Assembly (NCBI GenBank): GCA_964476245.1
Contig: CAYYYW010000017.1
Span: 1 to 24,796 of the forward strand
DNA: 24,796 nt
Source: CAYYYW01 sp964476245
GTDB lineage: Bacteria; Patescibacteriota; Microgenomatia; UBA1406; HO2-37-13b
Direction: 5' to 3'
The notes under the pieces were generated by a model that saw only the letters and a program-made list of their open reading frames with translations, was not told the DNA's origin and ran no database searches. Position 1 is the stretch's first letter. Every line of letters begins with the position of its first letter. Shown piece after piece: positions 1 through 5,324 of this stretch. The position numbers and the translations under genes are program-made.

Positions 1-121
1 ACAGACGATAGTTTTCTATCAATTCAACTATTGGTAAAGTCAAAATTGATTTCATTTCTGTCATTTCCTTTGGAGAGTTTTGACTTTGACTGCTACCGTC
101 AAAAATAATTCCGCTAATCAT
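1..121 (-). CDS. Unidentified protein, N-terminal 40 codons only (cut by window edge)
   Basis: An open frame starts with ATG at 121 and runs leftward off the window, showing 40 codons that begin MISGIIFDGSSQ and end in a leucine-rich stretch (LTLPIVELIENYRL). A TATACT box (139-144, minus strand) lies 17 nt upstream of the ATG, with TTGTTT 18 nt further upstream, so this looks like a real 5' end with a short leader of about 11 nt. No family can be named from so short a fragment; there is no signal peptide or membrane segment in the visible part. The start is chosen because it is the first ATG downstream of the promoter-like box. Confidence 0.5.
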   Translation of the reverse strand, partial: MISGIIFDGSSQSQNSPKEMTEMKSILTLPIVELIENYRL

Positions 122-256
122 GTTTTTAGGCTAAATAGAGTATAACAAATAATGTACTAAAAAAACAATCATGTCCATGTATAATCCCGCTTGGCAAAGC
201 TACGAAAGAAAATAAGAATTTTTAGACTTGTTTAAACTCGTCAAGGGGTTCTAAAG

Positions 257-329
257 TGAGCCACCAGGGACTCGAACCCTGAACCATCTCCTTAAGAGGG
301 AGGTGCTCTACCAGTTGAGCTAGTGGCCC
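257..329 (-). tRNA. tRNA-Lys (anticodon CTT)
   Basis: Read on the minus strand, the 73 nt fold as a full cloverleaf. The acceptor GGGCCAC pairs with GTGGCTC (one G-U), the D arm is GCTC/GAGC, and the T arm is CAGGG with loop TTCGAGT. The anticodon loop CTCTTAA gives CTT (Lys). The outermost anticodon-stem pair (C27-A43) is mismatched. No CCA is encoded; the discriminator is A. Confidence 0.93.
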
Positions 330-430
330 AAATTTTCGATATACTGGGTATTTTAACAAAAAATTTAAAATTAATAATTAATACTTAACTTTTGTAAGAT
401 TTAAGGATTCTTAACAAATGGTACTTTTTC

Positions 431-489
431 TTGTCATTCCTAACTTGATCAGGAATTTATATAGATTCCCGCTTTCGCGGGAATGACAA
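431..489. repeat. Palindromic repeat with TTGTCATTCC/GGAATGACAA ends
   Basis: The termini TTGTCATTCC (431-440) and GGAATGACAA (480-489) are perfect inverted repeats. Inside lie a second hairpin, TTCCCGC-TTTC-GCGGGAA (466-483), and a weaker TCCT/AGGA pair. It fills the gap between tRNA-Lys and the 3' end of the membrane-protein gene. Elements with similar ends (GTCATTCCCGC) are widespread interspersed repeats in many bacteria. It could also act as a transcript end for the minus-strand gene, but there is no T-run. Confidence 0.75.
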
Positions 490-529
490 TGGTGTATCAA
501 AGATCGTGAACTCTTGCCAACTTTTAAGG

Positions 530-1117
530 TTAAGGTTTCCTTGGTAGCTGAAAAAGCGATCGGATCGGTCTAACAATAAAAATAACCATTACAAGGTTTA
601 TTAGCATAATATAAACAGGATATGAATATTCCTCTAAGGTCCACTTTTTTAAAGCCATTAAGTTAAATCCAGCGGCAAAGACGTCAAGGAGATAAAATGC
701 CCATATTTCTGTTTTGGGAAATCGATATGTCTTGATAAGAGCGGGAACCATACCGGTAAAATCTGCTATTATTGCGAAATATAATGCTATGATGGGGTTT
801 TTGGTTAATTGCCAAAATACTATTCCCAGCAAAGCAAGTAATAAACAAATAATATCGCTTTTTGTCCACCCACCCATTCCATACTTCAAACTTAGTATAA
901 AAATTATTATTGACTGAAGCGTTGAAACACCCGCCAGCCATATAGCAACTTGATTTCTTTGAGCAAATAGTGAAGCTGTAGTTAAGCTGGTAATAATTAA
1001 AAGAACCAACCTGGTTGTTCTGTGCGGTTTAGCATCTCCTTTTAAAATGGCAGAAGAATAAATAATTGGCGATATAAGCGCCAAAATACTGCTTATGATT
1101 ATAAATATCTTCTGCAT
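530..1117 (-). CDS. Six-helix integral membrane protein, possibly PQ-loop/SWEET-like
   Basis: A 195-residue, very hydrophobic protein with about six to seven predicted transmembrane segments and short basic loops. Two halves look related: each has a helix ending in a Pro-containing segment followed by Lys/Arg (ALISPIIYSSAILKG near residues 14-28; GMVPALIKTYRFPKT in the second half). That layout recalls the PQ-loop/SWEET transporter fold, but this is only pattern resemblance and no substrate can be named. It is transcribed alone, divergent from the SHMT-like gene. A TATAAT box lies exactly 6 nt upstream of the ATG, which would put the transcription start on the A of the start codon. No Shine-Dalgarno is present. 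Confidence 0.75.
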   Translation of the reverse strand: MQKIFIIISSILALISPIIYSSAILKGDAKPHRTTRLVLLIITSLTTASLFAQRNQVAIWLAGVSTLQSIIIFILSLKYGMGGWTKSDIICLLLALLGIVFWQLTKNPIIALYFAIIADFTGMVPALIKTYRFPKTEIWAFYLLDVFAAGFNLMALKKWTLEEYSYPVYIMLINLVMVIFIVRPIRSLFQLPRKP

Positions 1118-1123
1118 TAATAA

Positions 1124-1129
1124 ATTATA
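1124..1129 (-). promoter_or_regulatory. -10 box (TATAAT) of the six-helix membrane protein gene; leaderless spacing
   Basis: On the minus strand TATAAT is followed by 6 nt and then the ATG at 1117. With the usual -12 to -7 placement of the hexamer, +1 coincides with the start codon. No good -35 hexamer is visible. Confidence 0.6.
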
Positions 1130-1184
1130 CTGATTTTCGCAATAGAATTATTTATTTCAAATATTAAAATCTTAGCTCTAATGA

Positions 1185-1190
1185 TATAAT
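1185..1190 (+). promoter_or_regulatory. -10 box (TATAAT) of the SHMT-like gene
   Basis: TATAAT stands 13 nt upstream of the ATG at 1204, predicting a leader of only about 7 nt. A -35 is not recognisable. The 86-bp gap to the divergent membrane-protein gene has room for both promoters. Confidence 0.5.
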
Positions 1191-1203
1191 ATGAAAAAAG
1201 TAT

Positions 1204-2427
1204 ATGAATATTAACTCATTTCTTAAAAAAATAAAAAATGAAGAAATTCGAAACAATAATTTTCTTCATCTTACTGCCAATGAAAATCAACTTTCAAATA
1301 CTGCAAGAATGTTTTTAGGGTCAAAAATTAGCGAAAGATATTACTTTGGAGGCAGTAAAGATGGTTTTGTCGACTTTGGTCATTTTACCGCTTTAGGATT
1401 TAAAAGTATTGAAGAATTAATTTATGCTGCTAAAGATGCCGCAAAAAAAATGCTCTACGCCGCAGATGTCAATTTAAATGTATTGTCAGGGGTTCATGCC
1501 ATGATGTGTGCTATTCTTTCAACCACTAATCCAAAAGACACTGTTATGACCGTACCTCTAGAATACGGCGGACATTTTGCGACAAAAGGCATAATAGACA
1601 GAATAGGCAGAGGACATATTTTTGCCGACTATGATTTTTCCAATTTGAGATTTGATGCCAAAAAAATCGCTATCAAATTTAAGAAATATAACATTAAAGC
1701 ATTATATCTTGATGTTTCCTATTACCTCAATCCTCATAATTTAAGGGAAATAAGAAAAGCGGTCGGTAACAGCACAATCATTATCTATGACGCTAGTCAT
1801 ACTATGGGGCTGATTATGGGCCAACAATTCCAGGCGCCATTAAAAGAAGGCGCTAATGTCGTTTGCGCTAATACCCATAAAACCCTTCCTGGTCCGCATA
1901 AGGGAATGATTGCATTTAGAGATAAAGAATTAGCCGATAGGGCAAATGCTATAATCGACAGTTGCCTTTATTCTACTCCCCACATTACTCACTTAATTGC
2001 GTTGGCTATCACTATTTTAGAAATGAAAGAATTTGGTCGGGATTATGCCAAGCAAATTATTGTTAATTCAAATGCTATTGCTCAAGCCTTTGAGAAATTA
2101 GGTTACGAAGTTAGACGTGCAAATACTGGTCGGTTTTCTGAAAATCACCAAGTTCACATTTTTATTCATAATAAAGGTAAACATATTGCTTTATACAAGA
2201 GATTAATTAATAATAATATTTCAACTAATTTTGAAGGTAGTGAGCTAGCCGGAGGTAAATGGTTTATTCGAATAGGTACGGCAGAAGCTACCAGAAGAGG
2301 AATGAAAGAGAACGAAATGGTAAAAATTGCTCGACTTATGGACAGGGCTATGAAAGGAGAAAATGTTAAATTTGATTTAATCCGATTAAATGAAAAATTT
2401 AGAAAGATTTGCTACTCTTTTGATTAA
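1204..2427 (+). CDS. Divergent serine hydroxymethyltransferase-family PLP enzyme
   Basis: A 407-residue fold-type I PLP enzyme. The family signatures are the N-terminal LTANENQLS (SHMT has LIASENF), SERYYFGG (SHMT: K/R-Y-Y-G-G), DASHT with the PLP-contacting Asp196 and His199, and THKTLPGPHKG with the Schiff-base Lys at residue 226. The C-terminus RIGTAEATRRGMKENEM matches the SHMT end (RIGTPAxTTRGF). In true SHMTs the motif after the first block is a GYPG(K/R)RYYGG loop; here the Gly-Tyr-Pro-Gly part is missing and the SGSQAN block is SGVHAM. Folate-dependent Ser/Gly conversion is therefore uncertain, and it may be a side-branch enzyme acting on a different beta-hydroxy amino acid. It stands alone between a divergent gene and a tRNA cluster. 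Confidence in the family is high and in the exact reaction low. Confidence 0.82.
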   Translation: MNINSFLKKIKNEEIRNNNFLHLTANENQLSNTARMFLGSKISERYYFGGSKDGFVDFGHFTALGFKSIEELIYAAKDAAKKMLYAADVNLNVLSGVHAMMCAILSTTNPKDTVMTVPLEYGGHFATKGIIDRIGRGHIFADYDFSNLRFDAKKIAIKFKKYNIKALYLDVSYYLNPHNLREIRKAVGNSTIIIYDASHTMGLIMGQQFQAPLKEGANVVCANTHKTLPGPHKGMIAFRDKELADRANAIIDSCLYSTPHITHLIALAITILEMKEFGRDYAKQIIVNSNAIAQAFEKLGYEVRRANTGRFSENHQVHIFIHNKGKHIALYKRLINNNISTNFEGSELAGGKWFIRIGTAEATRRGMKENEMVKIARLMDRAMKGENVKFDLIRLNEKFRKICYSFD

Positions 2428-2483
2428 TAAAACGTACAAAGCGAAAACAAAAATACTGTCATGAACATCTAAAATTGCTTATG

Positions 2484-2517
2484 TCCTTCGGCTCGTTGCT
2501 TCGTTTATCGCTCAGGA
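2484..2517. repeat. TCCTTCGGC...GCTCAGGA interspersed repeat
   Basis: TCCTTCGGC and GCTCAGGA flank a 17-nt middle. The same two blocks, separated by only 2 nt, form the palindrome at 22446-22472, so this is a longer-spaced relative. A second short palindrome, AGCTCTT-C-AAGAGCT, follows at 2543-2557. Both lie between the SHMT-like gene and tRNA-His and could form hairpins at the end of either transcript, but neither has a T-run. Confidence 0.6.
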
Positions 2518-2563
2518 TATAAAAGCCTCTAAGACTCGCCCCAGCTCTTCAAGAGCTCTAATG

Positions 2564-2636
2564 GGTGATCGACGGGATTTGAACCCGCAACATTCGCCTC
2601 CACAGGGCGACGCTCTACCATTGAGCTACGACCACC
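2564..2636 (-). tRNA. tRNA-His (anticodon GTG)
   Basis: On the minus strand, the acceptor GTGGTCG pairs with CGATCAC, preceded by an encoded G-1 that faces C73, the hallmark of tRNA-His. The D arm is GCTC/GAGC. The anticodon stem GTCGCC/GGCGA carries loop CTGTGGA, giving GTG. The T arm is GCGGG-TTCAAAT-CCCGT. CCA is not encoded. Confidence 0.95.
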
Positions 2637-2665
2637 AAAACTTATCGTATTATAATTTATATTAG

Positions 2666-2733
2666 TGTCCAACTTCGTTCAGGTTCGTCTCGTAGTCTAC
2701 GTCTACGCAGACGAAACTTCACTTCGATGGACA
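2666..2733. repeat. Imperfect nested inverted repeat, TGTCCA...TGGACA
   Basis: Outer arms TGTCCA (2666-2671) and TGGACA (2728-2733) enclose a second pair, GTTCGTCT (2683-2690) and AGACGAAAC (2709-2717, one bulge). The centre is built from repeated GTCTAC/GTAG words. It sits between tRNA-Arg and tRNA-His on the strand opposite their transcription and has no open frame of note. It is GC-richer than its surroundings. Confidence 0.55.
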
Positions 2734-2735
2734 TA

Positions 2736-2777
2736 ACCCGCTCAAGCCCGCTTGCTTCGCAATCGCTCTGAGCGGGT
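2736..2777. repeat. Inverted repeat ACCCGCTCA...TGAGCGGGT next to the tRNA-Arg 3' end
   Basis: Nine-base perfect arms (2736-2744 and 2769-2777) are separated by 24 nt that contain further GCTTGC/GCAATC complementarity. It begins 4 nt beyond the 3' end of the minus-strand tRNA-Arg, so it could serve as a processing or weak termination hairpin. No U-tract follows. Confidence 0.55.
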
Positions 2778-2781
2778 AATG

Positions 2782-2855
2782 CGCGCCCGAGAGGACTCGA
2801 ACCTCTAACCTGATGGTCCGAAGCCATCCACTCTATCCAATTAAGCTACGGGCGC
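2782..2855 (-). tRNA. tRNA-Arg (anticodon TCG)
   Basis: On the minus strand, acceptor GCGCCCG pairs perfectly with CGGGCGC. The anticodon stem GATGG/CCATC carries loop CTTCGGA, giving TCG. The T arm is AGAGG-TTCGAGT-CCTCT and the discriminator is G. No CCA is encoded. Confidence 0.95.
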
Positions 2856-2860
2856 TATGC

Positions 2861-2905
2861 GCGGCGGGCAGGAGCCACGTACTCTATTCATTAAGCTACG
2901 GAGGC
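2861..2905 (-). pseudogene. Truncated tRNA-Arg-like remnant (5' half)
   Basis: Immediately 5' of tRNA-Arg(TCG) on the same strand is a sequence whose first 30 nt copy a tRNA 5' half: acceptor-like GCCTCCG, then TA, D arm GCTTAATGAATAGAGT (the neighbour has GCTTAATTGGATAGAGT). An anticodon-loop-like CTCCTGC follows, in which CCT would be Arg. The 3' anticodon-stem strand, T arm and 3' acceptor are absent, and the sequence breaks down at the anticodon arm and runs into tRNA-Arg(TCG). It is either a decayed tRNA-Arg(CCT) or a fragment left by recombination or integration at a tRNA. Confidence 0.65.
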
Positions 2906-2973
2906 GTGCCTTTTTCTTAAATAACCATTATAATTTAGATTAATCTATTTATCAAATAGAGCAACGTTAAAAA

Positions 2974-3540
2974 ATGTATTACTTAATTTTGTACATTATT
3001 TCTGTTTTATTTGTTTTTCTTCTTCTTTTATTTCTTTCTCTTTATTTAATTTTTAACATAATAGCTAACCTTATGGGCGCTTTTTATGTTCCCACAAAAC
3101 AGAAAGAAGTTGATTTTATTTTGAAAAATGCCAATTTAAAAAAAGGACAGGTGCTTTTTGATCTTGGCAGCGGGGATGGAAGATTGATCCGAACCGCCGT
3201 AAAAAAATATAAAGTAAAAGGAATTGGTATAGAAATTAATCCTTTACTTATATTTTATTCAAAAATTTTAGCTAAAATACAAAAGTTAAACACTATCGAA
3301 TTTAAAAGAGAGAATTTATTCAGAGCTAATATTAAAGAAGCTAATGTTATTTTTATATTCCTCATGCCCGACACTTTAAAAAAACTAAGCCAAAAATTTT
3401 TAACCGAATGCCAAAAAGAGGTCTTAATTATTTCACATGGATTTGTGATTGAGAATTGGCAGAAATACTTACAAAAAAAAATACCGCATAGTCCATTTCC
3501 CACCTATTACTATCGTCTTAAGCTTGACAACCAAGCTTAG
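2974..3540 (+). CDS. Membrane-anchored SAM-dependent methyltransferase, FAM173-like
   Basis: 188 residues: one or two hydrophobic N-terminal segments (residues 1-33), then a class I methyltransferase core. Motif I is LFDLGSGDGR (61-70) and the acidic end of strand 2 is GIGIEINP (83-90). The order is a membrane anchor, a F/Y-V-P-T-K-Q entry motif (YVPTKQ, 38-43), DLGSGDGR, then G-x-E-x-N-P. This matches the FAM173 family, whose human members methylate lysines of the ATP synthase c-subunit (ATPSCKMT) and the adenine nucleotide translocase. That assignment is by motif recognition. The substrate here is unknown; a membrane protein is plausible. It leads a short run of genes for exported proteins, 39 nt before the first glucosaminidase-like gene. 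Confidence 0.75.
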   Translation: MYYLILYIISVLFVFLLLLFLSLYLIFNIIANLMGAFYVPTKQKEVDFILKNANLKKGQVLFDLGSGDGRLIRTAVKKYKVKGIGIEINPLLIFYSKILAKIQKLNTIEFKRENLFRANIKEANVIFIFLMPDTLKKLSQKFLTECQKEVLIISHGFVIENWQKYLQKKIPHSPFPTYYYRLKLDNQA

Positions 3541-3541
3541 C

Positions 3542-3570
3542 TTGACAATTATCTTTACATCTTCTATCCT
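3542..3570 (+). promoter_or_regulatory. Promoter TTGACA-17-TATCCT before the first glucosaminidase-like gene
   Basis: A consensus -35 (3542-3547) and a 4/6 -10 (3565-3570) have the ideal 17-nt spacer. The ATG is 9 nt after the -10, so the leader would be about 3 nt. The word AGCTTGACAA occurs twice, at 3521-3530 and 3539-3548, as a small direct repeat that also supplies a second TTGACA. Confidence 0.6.
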
Positions 3571-3579
3571 AATTTATAG

Positions 3580-4185
3580 ATGAAAAATATTTTTAGAAAT
3601 TTTTTGTTACTAATAATCTTTTTTTCTGTTTCAGGTTTAAATTTATATTATATTTTTAGATATTATTTGAAAGTAGGGGAAGATTCCCAACAACAAAAAA
3701 TTTTAACGGAAATAACCAATATACAAACTGGTCTTTCTAAACAGTTTTCCTTTTCGGCCGCTCCATTAGTTTTAGGAGAATTTTCCGGTGAAATAAAATT
3801 TGTTGACGGCAGAGCTGTCAATTTAAAAAATTTCTTTCGCAAATATAACTCGCCACTTTATGATTCGGCAGATTTTATTGTTAAGACGTCTGATAAATAT
3901 GGTTTTGATTATAGGCTTTTGCCTGCTATTGCTATGCAGGAATCAAACCTTTGCCGAGTTATCCCAGAAAATTCATTTAATTGCTGGGGATATGGTATTT
4001 ATGGAAGTCAAGTTTTGCGATTTTCGTCATATGATGAGGCCGCAGAAACTGTGGCCAAAGGTCTGAAAAAAAATTATATTGATAAAGGATTAACTACACC
4101 TGAGGCGATAATGAGCAAATACACACCTTCTTCCCCTGGAAGTTGGGCAAAAGCGATAAATCACTTCATTGGAGCTCTTGAATAA
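3580..4185 (+). CDS. Exported glucosaminidase/lysozyme-like protein, paralogue 1
   Basis: 201 residues. An uncleaved-looking hydrophobic N-terminus (residues 7-28) is followed by a spacer and a C-terminal domain from about residue 85. The core DYRLLPAIAMQES carries a candidate catalytic Glu121 and is followed by NSFNCWGYG, the layout of SLT/GH73-type peptidoglycan hydrolases (a helix ending in E-S, then an N-x-x-G-Y/W-G strand). Two Cys (125 and 135) flank the site and may form a disulfide outside the cell. It is a clear paralogue of the next gene, sharing KYNSPL, LLP-x-I, E-S and KGLKKNY-x-DKG. A role in cell-wall remodelling is inferred; the exact bond cleaved is unknown. Confidence 0.7.
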   Translation: MKNIFRNFLLLIIFFSVSGLNLYYIFRYYLKVGEDSQQQKILTEITNIQTGLSKQFSFSAAPLVLGEFSGEIKFVDGRAVNLKNFFRKYNSPLYDSADFIVKTSDKYGFDYRLLPAIAMQESNLCRVIPENSFNCWGYGIYGSQVLRFSSYDEAAETVAKGLKKNYIDKGLTTPEAIMSKYTPSSPGSWAKAINHFIGALE

Positions 4186-4206
4186 AATACCCCTAAAGAT
4201 GAACAC

Positions 4207-4234
4207 TTGACAATCCTATAATATATGTTATAAT
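4207..4234 (+). promoter_or_regulatory. Near-consensus promoter TTGACA-16-TATAAT
   Basis: TTGACA (4207-4212) and TATAAT (4229-4234) are both perfect, with a 16-nt spacer. Transcription would begin near 4241, right at the foot of the hairpin described next. It is the best sigma-70-type promoter in the window. Confidence 0.8.
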
Positions 4235-4241
4235 TCAAATC

Positions 4242-4291
4242 AGATCTTAAGGTTTCTTAATTCATTTTGAGGGGCTTTAAGATCTTTTTTT
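4242..4291 (+). terminator. Long leader hairpin with U-tract abutting a start codon: attenuator or short RNA
   Basis: Positions 4242-4260 pair without a gap with 4267-4285: 19 pairs including five G-U, 6-nt loop TTCATT. A run of seven T follows (4285-4291), directly before the ATG at 4292. This is the form of an intrinsic terminator, yet it lies between a perfect promoter and the gene. If it terminates, a roughly 50-nt RNA results and the gene is attenuated; otherwise it is a structured 5' leader. The only purine-rich stretch (GAGGGG, 4269-4274) is inside the stem. Confidence 0.7.
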
Positions 4292-4843
4292 ATGAGAAAA
4301 AAATTAATTATTATCTTAATCTTTTTCTTCGTTGTTTTTCTGTTCCCGAAAAAAATAAGAGGGAATAACAATAAAGTGGCTGGGTCCTCAGCGAAAATAT
4401 CAGTGTTAAAAGACAACAATCGAAATATTAGTAATTTTACGAAAAAATTAGTAATAAAAAGAATTCTTTATAAATACAATTCTCCGTTAATTGAAGCAGC
4501 TGATTCATTTATTGATGTTTGCACTAAATATAATTTAGATTGCTATCTTTTGCCGTCTATTTCAGGTATTGAGTCAACCTTTGGCCATTTTATTTATCCA
4601 AATTCTTATAATCCCTTTGGTTGGGGTGGAGGATACATCACTTTCAAAGATTGGAGCGAGGGGATTGAAATAGTGGGTAAAGGCCTAAAGAAAAATTACC
4701 TTGATAAAGGAGCGGTTGATCTTTACCAAATCGGTAAAATTTATGCTCCGCCGTCAACTACTTGGGCTTACAAGGTAGATTTTTTTAGAAAAGAATTTTA
4801 TAATGAAGAGTCAAAGATAAATGAATTGGCACGAATATTTTAA
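4292..4843 (+). CDS. Exported glucosaminidase/lysozyme-like protein, paralogue 2
   Basis: 183 residues. A hydrophobic segment (residues 4-19) follows a basic MRKK start, as in a signal peptide or anchor. The C-terminal domain is paralogous to the preceding gene: KYNSPL (61-66), LLPSISGIES with candidate catalytic Glu94, NSYNPFGWGGG, then KGLKKNYLDKG. The NPFGWG strand resembles GH73/SLT-type enzymes more closely than paralogue 1 does. The segment between helix and domain is short and polar. The gene has its own strong promoter and hairpin leader, so it is regulated apart from paralogue 1. It runs into tRNA-Leu only 14 nt beyond its stop, so the two are probably co-transcribed. Its substrate is not determinable from sequence. 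Confidence 0.7.
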   Translation: MRKKLIIILIFFFVVFLFPKKIRGNNNKVAGSSAKISVLKDNNRNISNFTKKLVIKRILYKYNSPLIEAADSFIDVCTKYNLDCYLLPSISGIESTFGHFIYPNSYNPFGWGGGYITFKDWSEGIEIVGKGLKKNYLDKGAVDLYQIGKIYAPPSTTWAYKVDFFRKEFYNEESKINELARIF

Positions 4844-4857
4844 GGCAAATAAATTAT

Positions 4858-4939
4858 GCCGCAGTGCTGGAATTGGCAGACAGGCACGGCTTAGAACCGT
4901 GTGGAGTAATCCGTGGGGGTTCAAGTCCTCCCTGCGGCA
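4858..4939 (+). tRNA. tRNA-Leu (anticodon TAG)
   Basis: An 82-nt class II tRNA. The acceptor GCCGCAG pairs with CTGCGGC; the anticodon stem CACGG/CCGTG has loop CTTAGAA giving TAG; the long variable arm is GGAGTAATCC; the T arm is GGGGG/TCCTCC-type with TTCAAGT. The discriminator is A and no CCA is encoded. It lies 14 nt after the preceding gene and 5 nt before the next ATG, with no visible promoter of its own. Confidence 0.95.
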
Positions 4940-4944
4940 CAACT

Positions 4945-5250
4945 ATGTTAAATATAGAGTGTGGTCAAACTATTGATCCATCACAACAAAATATAGATAC
5001 TTCTTCATCGGGCACTGATTGGAGACAAGAACGTCATAAAGACAGTGATATTACTTTGTATACTGAATGCCCCAAAGAACTATCACAAACATACATTGAT
5101 CTGACCCCTGTTGACCCAGGTCTTAACATTTCTCAAATAGAAGATGATGGAGAGGCTCGAGAAAAAATATTAAGCGCCCCTCTTTACAGATGTAACGGCT
5201 TCGGGGTAAGATGGTGCCCCTTATATGAAGGTGATGATAAAGTTTCTTAA
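4945..5250 (+). CDS. Small unknown acidic protein encoded directly after tRNA-Leu
   Basis: 101 residues starting at the ATG 5 nt beyond the tRNA. An upstream in-frame ATG lies inside the tRNA and is rejected. The protein is polar and acidic, has no signal peptide or membrane helix, and holds four Cys (near residues 6, 42, 83 and 92). I do not recognise a family. There is no Shine-Dalgarno and no separate promoter. If the transcript is shared, 3' maturation of the tRNA would leave an mRNA starting at about 4940, essentially leaderless. The position, length and uninterrupted frame support a real gene, but no codon-usage test was possible. Confidence 0.5.
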   Translation: MLNIECGQTIDPSQQNIDTSSSGTDWRQERHKDSDITLYTECPKELSQTYIDLTPVDPGLNISQIEDDGEAREKILSAPLYRCNGFGVRWCPLYEGDDKVS

Positions 5251-5324
5251 AAAGAATTTGTTAGAGAAATCTTAATTGATTTTTGATAAAATAAGCTTTA
5301 ATTAATAATTAAATAAAATAATTC

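Noticed and set aside
684..941. 85-codon minus-strand frame inside the six-helix membrane protein gene
   Set aside because: It overlaps the longer, clearly membrane-type gene on the same strand in another frame, and its composition is irregular with no domain.
1191..1214. Seven-codon frame starting inside TATAATATG before the SHMT-like gene
   Set aside because: Its ATG follows the -10 box with no gap, so it would not be in the transcript.
4864..4944. Upstream extension of the small gene at 4945 into tRNA-Leu
   Set aside because: The extra 27 codons are the tRNA sequence itself; the ATG at 4945 is the sensible start.
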